The position numbers were made by a program, and so were the translations under genes. This document shows, piece by piece, positions 15,095 to 26,104 of a stretch of DNA of 41,100 bases; the first letter of the stretch is position 1; each line of letters begins with the position of its first letter. This DNA comes from Clostridiaceae bacterium (GTDB lineage: Bacteria; Bacillota; Clostridia; Saccharofermentanales; DTU023). The stretch covers positions 1 to 41,100 of the forward strand of contig DUPV01000036.1 of assembly GCA_012838135.1 (NCBI GenBank). Reading direction: 5' to 3'. Under the pieces are notes generated by a model, which saw only the letters and a program-made list of their open reading frames with translations, searched no databases and was not told the origin of the DNA.

Positions 15095-16045
15095 ATGCAA
15101 ATACAAGCACAGACTTTTAAAAAGTTATGCAATATAATTGAACAAAATATTAATCGTGTCATGATTGGCAAAGAAAGTGTTATTGAATATTTATTAATCG
15201 CTTTAACCGCGGGTGGACATGTCCTAATTGAAGACGTCCCGGGTATCGGCAAAACTACTTTGGTTTCTGCATTGGCAAAATCTTTAAATCTGACTTTCAA
15301 GCGAATCCAATTTACTCCGGATTTAATGCCCTCAGATGTAACCGGCTTCAGTTTGTTTAATCAAAAGACGGGAGAATTTGAATTTCAACCCGGTGCAGTT
15401 ATGAGTCAAATGGTTTTAGCAGATGAAATTAACCGTACCTCACCTAAAACACAATCTGCATTACTCGAAGTAATGCAAGAGAATCAAGTTACGGTTGATG
15501 GTATAACTTATGATATACCGCAGCCATTTATCGTTTTGGCTACCCAGAATCCGGTAGATCATATAGGAACTTATCCTTTACCGGAGGCTCAATTGGACCG
15601 TTTCATGTTGAAAATCGATCTGGGATATCCGACGATTGAACAGGAAGTAGCAATTCTTACTTTATATTCCAGTGATCAACCATTACAAAAATTGCAAAAA
15701 GTTGCTGACAGCAATGATGTCCTTTGGATGAGAGAGCAAGCTTTACATGTTCATTGTGCAAATTCGGTAAAAAGATATATTGCCGAATTAACTGCTGCGA
15801 CCAGACGTCACCCGGATATCAGTTTAGGTGCAAGCCCCAGAGCCTCCAACATGTTAATGCAGGCTGCTAAGAGCAGAGCATTAATTAAAGGACGTGATTA
15901 TGTCAGACCGGATGATGTACAAGCTTTGGTGATTCCTGTATTATCACATCGTATTACCTTGACACCGGAAAGCCGATTGAAAAGAATCACCAACGAAGAT
16001 GTGATTTATTCAGTATTAAAACAAGTTCCGGTTCCGGAAAGATAA
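15095..16045 (+). CDS. MoxR-family AAA+ ATPase
   Basis: This 316-residue AAA+ protein has Walker A EDVPGIGKTTL (about residues 45-55) and Walker B LADEINR (about 107-113), followed by the SPKTQSALLEVMQE sensor region and the ATQNP motif. MoxR ATPases act as chaperone-like assembly factors, usually with DUF58 and transglutaminase or von Willebrand proteins, as found directly downstream. ATG at 15095 is preferred over a GTG at 15086 because AAAGG is then eight bases upstream. DUF58 follows nine bases after the stop. Confidence 0.92.
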   Translation: MQIQAQTFKKLCNIIEQNINRVMIGKESVIEYLLIALTAGGHVLIEDVPGIGKTTLVSALAKSLNLTFKRIQFTPDLMPSDVTGFSLFNQKTGEFEFQPGAVMSQMVLADEINRTSPKTQSALLEVMQENQVTVDGITYDIPQPFIVLATQNPVDHIGTYPLPEAQLDRFMLKIDLGYPTIEQEVAILTLYSSDQPLQKLQKVADSNDVLWMREQALHVHCANSVKRYIAELTAATRRHPDISLGASPRASNMLMQAAKSRALIKGRDYVRPDDVQALVIPVLSHRITLTPESRLKRITNEDVIYSVLKQVPVPER

Positions 16046-16053
16046 ATTTTTTT

Positions 16054-17265
16054 ATGTTTCGTTTACGTTTTGTTTTTTGGCTACTTGCTGTTGCAGCGAC
16101 ATTTATTGGCAATCAATTAATTGAGCATAAATTTATTATGACCCTGATGGTTTTTTTATTGTCCTTGCCATTTTTTTCGGTTCTTTACGGGTTTTGGATA
16201 AGCAGAAAATTGATTGTTGAAGCTATTCCTGAATCGGAATTTATTGAGCGCGGTCAACCTGCATGTTGGTATGTCAGATTTACCAATCTCAGCAAATTAC
16301 AAACCATGGCATTGCGTATTGCGATTAAAGCAAATACCTTACATCTGGATCAAGAGCAAATCAAATCAACGCTCTTCGTTTCACAGAACAGCTCTCAGGA
16401 TATCCGTTTGACCGCTATTCCGACATTTACCGGACCTTTTACCGTGGACGGATTATCCATTACAATTAATGATATTTTCGGTTTTTTCAGACTAAAATCA
16501 TTCTCTGCAAACCAAGTTAATTTTCCGAATATTTATGTTTTACCCCTTGAAGACAGGAGTGAAACTTATCATGAGTATCTCAGCAATCAATTGGCAGCAG
16601 GGGAATTTCCTGCCGGCAAAAGCCAGTCTTTACAAGACGAAATTGATCGTTTGCGCAACATGGAAAACGGTGATTCTATTAAACATATTCATTGGAAACT
16701 ATCAGCTCGTATGCAAGAATGGATGGTTAAAGAATATGATAAAGAAGATGATCATACCATTACTATATTGCTGAATTTACCGGAAGTGTTTTTCAAAACA
16801 TATAATAAAGAAAGTAATCGTCTATTGTATTTGAGAAATTTTATGCTAGATCATACGTATTCAGCAATCAAAATTTTTCTTAGCAGGGAAGCGACAGTCA
16901 GGCTTAAAACTTATCAACCTGAACTTGTGGTCGAAGAAGCCATTCACGTGAATGAATCCGATTTATTGAGAAAACAACTAGCATTTATTCCTTATCGGCT
17001 GGTTATTCCTTTCTCAGAGCAAATACATGATGAAAAACTCGGCAATGAACAGAATATTTTATATATCATAACTCATGAGCTAAATCATAGTTTAGTCGCT
17101 GATTTAAGAGAATTGAGCACCAGAATAGGAAGTTTACATCTTGTATTTGCTATTGATCAAAGCGGTACTTTAGAAGCTGCCAAAGAGCACATTGAGCATT
17201 TATCGAGTTTAAATATCAATGTTGAAATTGCCCATTCAAGAAAGGTCAATGATTATGCGCAATAA
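16054..17265 (+). CDS. DUF58 domain protein
   Basis: This 403-residue protein has two N-terminal membrane segments (about 5-20 and 28-48) and a large extramembrane region. The DUF58 signature appears as GDSIKHIHWKLSARM, then KEYDKEDDHTITILLN, which is the start of the vWA-like fold. It is found in nearly every MoxR operon and is thought to work with MoxR and the transglutaminase in envelope or protein-complex assembly; the actual target is not known. It overlaps the next gene by about 11 bases. Confidence 0.88.
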   Translation: MFRLRFVFWLLAVAATFIGNQLIEHKFIMTLMVFLLSLPFFSVLYGFWISRKLIVEAIPESEFIERGQPACWYVRFTNLSKLQTMALRIAIKANTLHLDQEQIKSTLFVSQNSSQDIRLTAIPTFTGPFTVDGLSITINDIFGFFRLKSFSANQVNFPNIYVLPLEDRSETYHEYLSNQLAAGEFPAGKSQSLQDEIDRLRNMENGDSIKHIHWKLSARMQEWMVKEYDKEDDHTITILLNLPEVFFKTYNKESNRLLYLRNFMLDHTYSAIKIFLSREATVRLKTYQPELVVEEAIHVNESDLLRKQLAFIPYRLVIPFSEQIHDEKLGNEQNILYIITHELNHSLVADLRELSTRIGSLHLVFAIDQSGTLEAAKEHIEHLSSLNINVEIAHSRKVNDYAQ

Positions 17266-19741
17266 ATTTGCCTCAATTGAAATTGCCTCTAAGAATGTCG
17301 GTTATGACAATGATAAACAGTTTAGTCAGCCCTTGAAAATTGTTTTAGATACTTTATTTTATGCCGGTATAGCTTATGTTTTTTCATTGGTTTGGTTTGA
17401 ATTATTAATCAAGTCGGTCTGGCTTGAGTATCCATATTATTATGCTTGGTTTCCCAAATTAATCGTTACTCTGTTATTTCTTCTCTTGGTGAACTATCCG
17501 AAAATCGTCGGTTTAAGTAGTTTAGGACTTTTGATTTTAACTTCGCTTTTAGGCTTGTTTTTCCCGAAAATAATCGGTGAACCCTTTTTCGGATTTATTA
17601 AAACGCATGCTCTCGGTATTGCAGATTCAGTTAAATGGGGTTTGGCATTAAATTCAGCACCTGAAGTAATGCCGCAATATTTTCCGGTTTATGTAGCTCT
17701 CTTATCAATTATTGTTGGTTTGCTGTTTATTTATGTCAAGCCTGCACCGATTAATTTACTTATTGTTTGGATTGTACCAATCGTGATTATAGTTACCGTT
17801 AATCGACAAGAAATTTCACTTCCGGCTTTTTTCCTCGGCTTATTATGTATTCTCATAACTTTTGCCAGGCAGAGCACTTTCGGTTTTTCCTGGCGTAAAG
17901 TATGGCAAATTCCGCCTTTGGTCTTAATCACAATTGTCTTAGTATTTATTTTTGCTCTCCAATCTTTTCTGCCGCAAGACATTTTCCGTAATGACAAATT
18001 GAGTAACCGTCTTAATCAATTGATCAAATCAAATCAAAAAATGCCGGATACAGTTCATTACTTTGAGTTCAGTATTCGGGATGCCGGATATTATCCGCAA
18101 GATGTCAGACTTGGCGGACCGGTGGAATTAAAAAACATTCCTTTTATGAATGTTTCAGGACCGGGTTCACCTTTTTATTTGCGGGGAACGGTATTTAATG
18201 AATTCGAACAAAATATTTGGCGTGCATCTTCGATGAGCACTAATTACTTATTTTATAATGAAGATCCGATTAATCAACAGGCTGAAGCCTTTGGATATCC
18301 CAGTCATTCGCATCTTCCGGAAGGGGTTATAGCAAATTATTTTACTGATGCTTCGCTTAATATCACACCGATTTATCAGCCGATACAGGCAATATTCCAC
18401 GGCGGGAAACCTATGGAAATTATTAACTTGGAAGCCTCAAATCTAGATTTAGAAAATAAGGAAATTACTGTCAATAGCTATACCTCTGCTAATAATAATT
18501 CTGAACTCAGATACTATTTTAATCCTGCCGGACAAATATATTCTTCGTTACAAATCCCTGCTCCCGGCTATCTGGTTAACGGCTATATTTCACGACTCGG
18601 ATCTACTGCTAATTATCTTAATTTTATTGCAAATGATGCAAATGTAGGAAATTTAGCTTTTTCAAATCAAACAACAGCTAATTATAAAAGTTATCAAAGT
18701 TTCTTGGAAAATACAGAACCCAATTTGGCTAATATCGTCTATCAGAATATTACTGAGCCAAATGTAAAAGCCAATCAATTAATTGAAATAATCAATTATT
18801 TAAAAAACAATTTCAGTTATGATTTAGAAGTAGAAGAAGTGCCTGCCAACCAAGATTTTTTCGAACATTTCATATCTACAAGAAAAGGTTATTGTACATA
18901 TTTTGCAACTGCATTAGTAGTGTTAACAAGAGAAGCCGGTTTTGAATCCCGCTATGTTGAAGGCTTTTTAGTTCAAGGTATCAAGAATCATAATTTGCCT
19001 AAAGAACAATATGAAAGAATAATCTCAACCGATCAGGCTCATGCTTGGGCTGAAATTAAAATTGAAGGATTAGGCTGGGTGCCTTTTGATGCAACACCAA
19101 CTGCAGCCTTGGAGTCAATCCAAACCGATCAGGAAAAAGAGCAAGAACTTGCTGCATTATTGCCGGATCCTTCTGAAACCGAGCCAACGCAAACAGAGAC
19201 GACACAGCCTTTAGTTACTGAAACTCCAAATGTTCAAACCGAACCGAGCGAACAGAATTTAAGTCCGGAAGAGCAACAACAAAAAGCTATAGGAAAAACA
19301 CTGTTTATTATTATATCAATATTAGTTTTAATTACTCTTTTAGTACTTTATTTATTATGGCGAAAAAAAGTATACAGCAGACGCCACGATCCGAATTGGT
19401 TGTCCGATACATTTAACGGTGATATTAAAAAGAGTGTACTTTATATTTGGCAAGATTTGAAATATCTCTATAAGCTTAACGATGGTATATATGAAGTAAA
19501 CGATACGATTTTGACAGTATTCGCAACAATGCTGAAAACTTTTAATTGGAAAAAAGAAGATACGTATTCTGCTTATCAAGCTATTGAACATGTACTATAC
19601 GCAGAACGTGTCCCAAGTCCGGCTAATTATCAAAGTTTATTGAATATTTACAATCAATCTGAAGCCTTTACTGCAGAAAAAATTCCAAAATTAAAATGGA
19701 TTATACGACGCTTTCTATTTTCGATTGAACCTAAATTATGA
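17255..19741 (+). CDS. Transglutaminase-like membrane protein (TgpA/DUF3488 type)
   Basis: This 828-residue protein has a multi-span N-terminal membrane region (about residues 30-235), a large extracellular part with the transglutaminase-like domain, and a last membrane segment near residue 690 before a cytoplasmic tail. The catalytic triad is visible: Cys in GYCTYFAT, His in QAHAWAEI and Asp in PFDATP. A Glu/Thr/Pro/Gln-rich stretch separates the domain from the last membrane segment. Starts at 17249 or 17255 are both possible; AAAGG is better spaced for 17255. It completes the MoxR-DUF58-transglutaminase trio. Confidence 0.88.
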   Translation: MRNKFASIEIASKNVGYDNDKQFSQPLKIVLDTLFYAGIAYVFSLVWFELLIKSVWLEYPYYYAWFPKLIVTLLFLLLVNYPKIVGLSSLGLLILTSLLGLFFPKIIGEPFFGFIKTHALGIADSVKWGLALNSAPEVMPQYFPVYVALLSIIVGLLFIYVKPAPINLLIVWIVPIVIIVTVNRQEISLPAFFLGLLCILITFARQSTFGFSWRKVWQIPPLVLITIVLVFIFALQSFLPQDIFRNDKLSNRLNQLIKSNQKMPDTVHYFEFSIRDAGYYPQDVRLGGPVELKNIPFMNVSGPGSPFYLRGTVFNEFEQNIWRASSMSTNYLFYNEDPINQQAEAFGYPSHSHLPEGVIANYFTDASLNITPIYQPIQAIFHGGKPMEIINLEASNLDLENKEITVNSYTSANNNSELRYYFNPAGQIYSSLQIPAPGYLVNGYISRLGSTANYLNFIANDANVGNLAFSNQTTANYKSYQSFLENTEPNLANIVYQNITEPNVKANQLIEIINYLKNNFSYDLEVEEVPANQDFFEHFISTRKGYCTYFATALVVLTREAGFESRYVEGFLVQGIKNHNLPKEQYERIISTDQAHAWAEIKIEGLGWVPFDATPTAALESIQTDQEKEQELAALLPDPSETEPTQTETTQPLVTETPNVQTEPSEQNLSPEEQQQKAIGKTLFIIISILVLITLLVLYLLWRKKVYSRRHDPNWLSDTFNGDIKKSVLYIWQDLKYLYKLNDGIYEVNDTILTVFATMLKTFNWKKEDTYSAYQAIEHVLYAERVPSPANYQSLLNIYNQSEAFTAEKIPKLKWIIRRFLFSIEPKL

Positions 19742-19814
19742 TTTATGAGTTTTTTGTTATATAATTTATTATTCAGGTTATGATAAACTATTAATAAGGA
19801 ATTCTTAACAATAT

Positions 19815-21356
19815 ATGAACAAAATCACAAATAATCAGCAGATAGTTCTTGATGGAAAATCTCAAAACAATATGTTGCAAAGTGAATCGCAAAAGCTGTA
19901 TTTAACCAATCTTCAGGCCTATAGTGAACAATTAACACAACAAAAAGGAAAACAACCTACATATTTTATTCAAACATTCGGTTGTCAACAGAATGAAAAT
20001 GACAGCGAAATAATTGCAGGAATCATGGATGCATCAGGTTTTGCCTTAGTTGATAATTATGAAATTGCCGATATTTCCATTATCAACACTTGCAGTATTC
20101 GCGAAAATGCCGATACGAGGTTATTTGGTCATCTTGGTATTTTAAAAACTTTGCAACAAAAAAATCCTCAACGCTTTACAATACTTTGCGGTTGTATGAT
20201 GACTCAAGATCAGCATTTAGAGAAAATTAAAAAAAGTTTTGCTTTTGTCAATTTAGTTTTCGGTCCACATGATATTTTTCGATTGCCTCAGTTATTATGG
20301 GATAGCTTGGTAAATGAAAAGCGGGTGGTTGCTGTTTCTAAACAAAATCTGATGGTTGAGCAGGAATATTTGCCGATTACACGCTCACGAAAATTTCGTG
20401 CTTTGGTTTCTATCATGTATGGTTGTAACAATTTTTGTACTTTCTGTATTGTACCGTACACTCGAGGGAGGGAATTGAGTCGTAGCTTTACATCAATTTA
20501 CCAAGAAATAATCGGTTTGGCTAAAGACGGTTATACTGAAATTATGTTGCTTGGACAAAATGTAAATGCTTGGGGCAAAGATTTTAGGGGAATAGTAGAA
20601 GGACCCAAGAATTTTGCTGAATTATTGGAAACGGTAGCTCAAATCGATGGTTTAAAAAGAATTCGCTATATGAGTCCGAATCCGCGTGATATCGATCAAC
20701 AACTAATTGAAATTATCGGCAAATATGAAAATATCGAACCACATATGCATTTACCGTTACAATCCGGCAGTGATCGGATCTTAAAACTGATGCATCGCAG
20801 ACATAATCGTGCAAGGTATTTGGAAATTGTACAGCAATTACGCATGGCAAGACCTGAAATTAGTATAACAACTGATATTATCGTCGGTTTTCCAAGTGAA
20901 ACTGAACAAGATTTTGCTGATACATTGGATTTAATGCGTCAGGTTAAGTTTGACAGTGCGTTTACTTTTATTTATTCACCGCGTGAAGGAACCCCGGCTG
21001 CTGAATATGAATATGATTTAGATCGGCAGGTTATCAATCAACGTTTTGAACGTTTGGTCGAATTACAGAACATGCATAGTTTAGAGGCTAATCAAAAAGT
21101 GATAGGTCAAACGGTTGAGGTTTTATTGGAAGGAGTCAGCCATGGCGATTCAGACATTTTGACCGGGAGAACAGCTGATTTTAAACTAATCAACCTTGCT
21201 GTTCCTGAAGATATTAGAGAAAAATTACCTGCTGATGCATTTAACGATCAGAATACATTAAACAGTGATTATTTTGAAGCAAAGTATTGTCTGGTAGAAT
21301 TAATTAAAGCAAAAACTTTTTCCATAGAAGGAGTCATGAAACAACTGATATGTTGA
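19815..21356 (+). CDS. miaB: tRNA-2-methylthio-N6-dimethylallyladenosine synthase
   Basis: MiaB is a radical-SAM methylthiotransferase that adds a methylthio group at C2 of i6A37 in tRNAs reading UNN codons. The 513-residue sequence shows the auxiliary cluster Cys57, Cys93 and Cys127 and the radical-SAM CxxxCxxC at Cys204, Cys208 and Cys211 (CNNFCTFC). GFPSETEQDF and the C-terminal TRAM-like region complete it. The N-terminus is about 45 residues longer than the first conserved block. AAGGA lies about a dozen bases before the ATG. It overlaps mutS by seven bases, and the enzyme that makes its substrate, MiaA, is encoded 4.8 kb downstream. Confidence 0.95.
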   Translation: MNKITNNQQIVLDGKSQNNMLQSESQKLYLTNLQAYSEQLTQQKGKQPTYFIQTFGCQQNENDSEIIAGIMDASGFALVDNYEIADISIINTCSIRENADTRLFGHLGILKTLQQKNPQRFTILCGCMMTQDQHLEKIKKSFAFVNLVFGPHDIFRLPQLLWDSLVNEKRVVAVSKQNLMVEQEYLPITRSRKFRALVSIMYGCNNFCTFCIVPYTRGRELSRSFTSIYQEIIGLAKDGYTEIMLLGQNVNAWGKDFRGIVEGPKNFAELLETVAQIDGLKRIRYMSPNPRDIDQQLIEIIGKYENIEPHMHLPLQSGSDRILKLMHRRHNRARYLEIVQQLRMARPEISITTDIIVGFPSETEQDFADTLDLMRQVKFDSAFTFIYSPREGTPAAEYEYDLDRQVINQRFERLVELQNMHSLEANQKVIGQTVEVLLEGVSHGDSDILTGRTADFKLINLAVPEDIREKLPADAFNDQNTLNSDYFEAKYCLVELIKAKTFSIEGVMKQLIC

Positions 21357-23320
21357 GTTTCGATCAAGTAAATTGTGAAGAATTAACACCGATGATGCAA
21401 CAATATGTTGCAGAAAAGAAAAAACGACCTGACTGTCTGATTTTCTTTCGTTTGGGCGACTTTTATGAATTATTTTTTGATGATGCTGTATTGGCGGCCA
21501 AGGAATTAGAATTGGCCTTAACCGGCAGAGAATGTGGTCTTGGTGAAAGAGCACCTATGGCAGGTGTACCGCATCATGCTGCGGATAATTATATTCTTCG
21601 GTTAGTCAATCGCGGTTATAAAGTAGCAATTGTCGAGCAGGTTGAAGATCCACAAGAAGCTCAGGGCTTAGTTAAAAGAGAAGTTGTCAAGGTAATCACG
21701 CCGGGCACTTTAACTGATCAAAGTGCGATTGATGAACAAAAATATTTATTTTTAGCATCTATCATCCAAAAAGGCGTATATTATGGACTTGCTGTTTGTG
21801 ACATCACTTCCGGTATATTTGAAACTACAGAAATTACTTATGGCGCAACGACGCCTAAACTATTAGATGAATTATCACGTTTTCAACCATCAGAGATTAT
21901 TTGCAATCAAGAATTTGCCGACTCAAAAGCTTGTCATAATCTCCTGAAGCAGGAGAAATTAACCTTGTCTGTACAACCTGACACTGATTTTAATCACGAT
22001 TCTATTACAAAATTTCCGATGATTGATACTACGGATTATGCTTTATGGGCTGCAGCATCTGCCGCTCTGTTAAACTATATTGAGTCTACACAATTTACTC
22101 TGCCGGATGATATCAAAACTATTAAACCTTATCATCAAGATGCTTTTATGATTCTTGACCAAAATGCCAGGCGCAATCTTGAACTTACTGAGACACTACG
22201 CGACAGACAACGTAAAGGGAGTCTGCTTTGGGCGATTGACCGGACGAAAACCAGTATGGGAGCAAGATTATTACGCTATTGGCTGGAACAGCCTCTCCTG
22301 GATATTAACACTATTGTACGCAGACAAGATGCGATCTCTACATTGCTTGATAATTTTATTTTGCGGCAAGAATTAATTGAACAATTTACCGGTATCTATG
22401 ATTTGGAAAGACTGAGCGGACGTATTGCCTTAGGTCAGATTAATGCAAGAGATCTTGTATCTTTAATATCTGTTCTGGAAAAAATTAAACCGATCAAAGA
22501 GATTTTAAATAACTTCGACGATCCGTATATAAATTCTTTGAATGATCAGTTACATGATTTACCGGACTTAATGGGTTTACTGAAATCATCAATCGTTGAT
22601 GAACCGCCAATTACAATTAAAGAAGGTAATTTAATCCGTACAGGTTTTAATCCTGAAATTGATAATTATCGAGATGCTACACAAAATGGTAAACAATGGA
22701 TTCTCGATCTTGAAACTCAAGAAAGAGAAAGAACCGGAATTAAATCGCTGAAAATCGGCTATAATCGCGTTTTCGGCTACTACATTGACATAAGAAAAAC
22801 CAATTTGGATGCAGTTCCGCAAGAGTATATCAGACGTCAAACTTTAACCAATTCGGAACGATATATAACCGAAGAATTAAAAAATATGGAAGATAAGATT
22901 CTCGGTGCTGAACAAAAGTTAATCTCATTGGAATATGAATTGTTTTTAGAGATCAGAAATAAAACTGTTTCCTATTTAGCTGAGTTGAAAGCTAATGCTG
23001 ATGTCTTATCGCAAATTGATGTGTTGTCAGGACTTGCTGAGTTGGCTGAAAAAAATAATTATTGCAGACCTTTCCTAACACAAGATTTAAAAATTGAAAT
23101 CTCAAACGGGAGACATCCGGTAGTTGAGCAAACTTTAGATTATGGACAATTTGTACCAAATGATGCTTATCTTGATCATATCGATCATAAAGTGATGATT
23201 TTAACCGGACCCCAATATGTCTGGCAAATCCACATTTATGCGTCAAGTTGCTTTGATTGTTTTATTAGCCCAAATTGGAAGTTATGTACCTGCAGATTCA
23301 GCAAAAATCGGAATTGCTGA
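21350..23320 (+). CDS. mutS: DNA mismatch repair protein MutS, N-terminal part (frameshifted)
   Basis: This reading frame encodes residues 1-620 of MutS, then 36 out-of-frame residues. The mismatch-reading motif GDFYELF (about residues 33-39) and the connector, core and clamp regions are all recognisable. At 23210-23213 the run CCCC has one base too many, so the frame changes after LTGP, exactly inside Walker A (normally GPNMxGKST). The whole gene runs 21350-23972 and would encode about 873 residues if one C were removed. As written, the protein lacks its ATPase domain and would be inactive. A sequencing or assembly error is likelier than a real mutation because the rest is intact on both sides. 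Confidence 0.93.
   Translation: MLSFDQVNCEELTPMMQQYVAEKKKRPDCLIFFRLGDFYELFFDDAVLAAKELELALTGRECGLGERAPMAGVPHHAADNYILRLVNRGYKVAIVEQVEDPQEAQGLVKREVVKVITPGTLTDQSAIDEQKYLFLASIIQKGVYYGLAVCDITSGIFETTEITYGATTPKLLDELSRFQPSEIICNQEFADSKACHNLLKQEKLTLSVQPDTDFNHDSITKFPMIDTTDYALWAAASAALLNYIESTQFTLPDDIKTIKPYHQDAFMILDQNARRNLELTETLRDRQRKGSLLWAIDRTKTSMGARLLRYWLEQPLLDINTIVRRQDAISTLLDNFILRQELIEQFTGIYDLERLSGRIALGQINARDLVSLISVLEKIKPIKEILNNFDDPYINSLNDQLHDLPDLMGLLKSSIVDEPPITIKEGNLIRTGFNPEIDNYRDATQNGKQWILDLETQERERTGIKSLKIGYNRVFGYYIDIRKTNLDAVPQEYIRRQTLTNSERYITEELKNMEDKILGAEQKLISLEYELFLEIRNKTVSYLAELKANADVLSQIDVLSGLAELAEKNNYCRPFLTQDLKIEISNGRHPVVEQTLDYGQFVPNDAYLDHIDHKVMILTGPQYVWQIHIYASSCFDCFISPNWKLCTCRFSKNRNC
23210..23213 (+). 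other. Frameshift point in mutS (run of four C)
   Basis: Removing one C of this run restores a continuous MutS reading frame through Walker A. The run is short, so slippage-based phase variation is not expected. Confidence 0.85.
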
Positions 23321-23972
23321 TCGTATTTTTACCAGAGTTGGTGCCGCCGATGATCTGGCAGGCGGTCAATCTACCTTTATGGTTGAAATGAATGAAGTGT
23401 CACAGATAATGCGTAACGCTACAAGCAGAAGTCTTTTAATTTTAGATGAAATCGGACGGGGAACAAGTACATACGACGGCTTATCAATTGCTTGGTCAGT
23501 AATTGAACATATTGTAGACCCCGAATATATCAATGCCAGAACTTTATTTGCTACACATTATCATGAATTAACAGATTTAGCAGAATCGACACAAGGTGTT
23601 TTTAACTGTCATATTTCAGCAACCGAACAAGATGGCAAAATTATATTTTTACATCAGATTGAGGAAGGTTGTGCCGGACAAAGTTATGGAATTGAGGTGG
23701 CTGAATTAGCCGGGGTGCCTGATTCTGTCGTGCATAGAGCCAGAGAAATCCTCTTTCAACTTGAACGAGATAATCAAGGTCGCAGATTAACTGTCAAAAA
23801 GTCTGCCAGACCTTTTGATGGCCAAGTTGATTTATTTTCGGCAGCTCAAAGTTTTAATCAAACTAATAAAGTTATCGACAAACTGAAAAATATTGATATG
23901 GATTATATAAGTCCGGTAGACGCCAGAAAAATTCTCGAAGAGCTGATCGCTGAAGCCAAAGGTAAAGTGTAA
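23217..23972 (+). CDS. mutS: DNA mismatch repair protein MutS, C-terminal ATPase part
   Basis: This is the downstream half of the frameshifted mutS gene. It begins [15 protein letters not shown], so the Gly-Lys-Ser-Thr of Walker A is in this frame. [21 protein letters not shown] is Walker B with the signature, and [11 protein letters not shown] is the His switch. The C-terminal helical tail is also present. No ribosome binding site supports independent translation at 23217, so it should be read as the continuation of the 21350 frame. MutL follows after 47 bases and belongs to the same operon. Confidence 0.92.
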   Translation: MSGKSTFMRQVALIVLLAQIGSYVPADSAKIGIADRIFTRVGAADDLAGGQSTFMVEMNEVSQIMRNATSRSLLILDEIGRGTSTYDGLSIAWSVIEHIVDPEYINARTLFATHYHELTDLAESTQGVFNCHISATEQDGKIIFLHQIEEGCAGQSYGIEVAELAGVPDSVVHRAREILFQLERDNQGRRLTVKKSARPFDGQVDLFSAAQSFNQTNKVIDKLKNIDMDYISPVDARKILEELIAEAKGKV

Positions 23973-24019
23973 CAATATAAAGTATAATATAGCGAAATAT
24001 AATAAGGGTAAATATCATT

Positions 24020-26002
24020 ATGATTCAGATTTTAGATAAGATAACAGCAAACGGAATTGCTGCCGGAGAAGTAATAGAAAGACCGGCTTCAGTAGTCAAA
24101 GAATTGATTGAAAATTCATTAGATGCAGGAGCTTCCATTATCAATTGCGATATAGAACAAGGTGGCATTAAACGCATTTTGATTAGTGACAATGGCTGTG
24201 GGATGACACCTGAAGATGCAGTATTGGCTTTTGAAAGACATGCAACTTCAAAGTTAAGCAAAATTTCCGATTTAGAACATTTGATGACGATGGGATTTCG
24301 CGGTGAGGCTTTAGCCAGTATTGCCGCAGTTTCAAGAGTTAATTTGCGTACACGGCAAATCGGACAAGAACAAGGTTTTGAAGTGATTGCAGAAGGTGGA
24401 AAGTTAGTAAAATCTCATAAAACTGGATGTCCTGAAGGAACTCAAATTGAAATTCGAGATTTATTTTATAATGTTCCGGCAAGATATAAATTTTTGAAAC
24501 GCGATCAAACTGAGCAAGGTTATATTGCAGATTTGGTTACGAGATTAGCATTAGCTAGATCCGATGTATCTTTTCGTCTGACATCTAATCAAAATACTCT
24601 GCTTCATACTCCCGGCAATAATAATTTGCTGAGCGCTATCTATGTTTTGTACGGCAAAGAAACTACTGAAGCAATGGTTGAAGTAAACTATTTCTTAGAG
24701 CCGGTAAAATTGTCCGGTTACATTACAACGCCACAGGTTACCAGAGGAAATCGGAGTCGTCAAATCGCTTTTGTAAATGGCAGGAGTATCGCATCAAAAA
24801 TTATTTCTGCTGCAATTACCGAAGCCAGTAAAACATGGTTTATGAAAGGTAAGTTTCCCAGTTTAGTGATTAATTTGGAAATTCCTTTAAATTTAGTTGA
24901 CGTCAATGTCCATCCGCAAAAAACTGAGGTCAGATTTTGGGATGAACAAATTGTCTTTCGTGCTGTTTATCATGGAATCAGAGAAGCTTTGGAAACCGGT
25001 TCAACTGCTATTAAAGGTGAAATTACCAGTAGCCATTATCAATCTGTTACTCCGTTAACAGCAGATTTTAAAGAAACCCCCTTAAACTATGATTTTAGCC
25101 AAAGAACATCGCAGTCTAAAGAGACATCTGAAGAAACAATGAGCGAATTAGGTAAACGAAAATACGATGCAAATGAACGTATTAGTCCTGCCGAACAAGC
25201 TCAAGCATTCATGATGCATCAACAAACAGATCAAACTGTTTCTCAAGCAAGTTCGCCAATGGGTTCTCAAATATTTTCGCAGACAGAATCTCAAATTATT
25301 AATAATTCTGTTTTGCAACATGAATCTAAAGAACTGCAAGCAACAGATGTTTCTCAAATGAAACACTCTGAGTTTGTATCTGAAGCACAACCTCGACAGT
25401 CTGAATTAGCATATTTAAAAGATGCAAGACTGATCGGTCAGGTTTTTCAAACCTATTTATTATTAGAATATGAAAATCGTTTTATAATTATTGATCAACA
25501 TGCAGCACATGAACGAATCATCTATGAACAACTGCATTATCAATATCTGGCTAATAAAAATCAACCCTTTAAAAAGCAAATTTTATTACAAAACGAAACT
25601 TTGGAATTAACTGCTCATGAGATGGCTTTAGCAGAAGAAAATTTGGAAGAATTGGATCGTTTAGGGTTTGAAATTGATCTTTTCGGCGATAATACAATTA
25701 TCATTCGCACTGTTCCGGATACCGGTAATAAGTTTTCAAGTCCGGTTACTGCAGTAAAATTGTTAATTGATTCTCTGTTGGATCAATCATTTTTTCAAGA
25801 GGACAAATATGATGAGTTGCTTTACACAATAGCATGCAAAGCTGCTGTGAAGGCACATGATAATCTTAGTTATAATGAAATGAAAAAGTTAGTGGCGGAC
25901 TTAACTGAATTGGTCAATCCTTATCATTGTCCGCATGGCAGACCCTTGATAATTGAATTAAGTAAAACAGATTTGGAGAAACTTTTTAAAAGAATTGTTT
26001 AG
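24020..26002 (+). CDS. mutL: DNA mismatch repair endonuclease MutL
   Basis: This 660-residue GHKL ATPase couples MutS to strand removal. ATPase motifs are ELIENSLDAG (about 28-37), DNGCGM (57-62) and GFRGEALASI (about 93-102). The C-terminal domain keeps the nicking-endonuclease motifs DQHAAHERIIYE (near residue 490), ACKAAVKAHD and CPHGRP, so this is an endonuclease-type MutL as in organisms without MutH. A 120-residue Gln/Ser-rich linker (about 340-460) joins the domains. It is 47 bases after mutS; AAGGG precedes the ATG. It depends on MutS, which is frameshifted here. Confidence 0.95.
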   Translation: MIQILDKITANGIAAGEVIERPASVVKELIENSLDAGASIINCDIEQGGIKRILISDNGCGMTPEDAVLAFERHATSKLSKISDLEHLMTMGFRGEALASIAAVSRVNLRTRQIGQEQGFEVIAEGGKLVKSHKTGCPEGTQIEIRDLFYNVPARYKFLKRDQTEQGYIADLVTRLALARSDVSFRLTSNQNTLLHTPGNNNLLSAIYVLYGKETTEAMVEVNYFLEPVKLSGYITTPQVTRGNRSRQIAFVNGRSIASKIISAAITEASKTWFMKGKFPSLVINLEIPLNLVDVNVHPQKTEVRFWDEQIVFRAVYHGIREALETGSTAIKGEITSSHYQSVTPLTADFKETPLNYDFSQRTSQSKETSEETMSELGKRKYDANERISPAEQAQAFMMHQQTDQTVSQASSPMGSQIFSQTESQIINNSVLQHESKELQATDVSQMKHSEFVSEAQPRQSELAYLKDARLIGQVFQTYLLLEYENRFIIIDQHAAHERIIYEQLHYQYLANKNQPFKKQILLQNETLELTAHEMALAEENLEELDRLGFEIDLFGDNTIIIRTVPDTGNKFSSPVTAVKLLIDSLLDQSFFQEDKYDELLYTIACKAAVKAHDNLSYNEMKKLVADLTELVNPYHCPHGRPLIIELSKTDLEKLFKRIV

Positions 26003-26104
26003 ATTTTAAATTATTATATTTTTATTTTCTCCTATTAGAATTTTAAGTCATCTGGTTATTTAGTATTATTGTTCAGATTTTTATTTAGTTAAGTAAGTAG
26101 TTGG

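Noticed and set aside
23210-23213. Phase-variable homopolymer in mutS
   Set aside because: A run of only four C is too short for typical slipped-strand switching.
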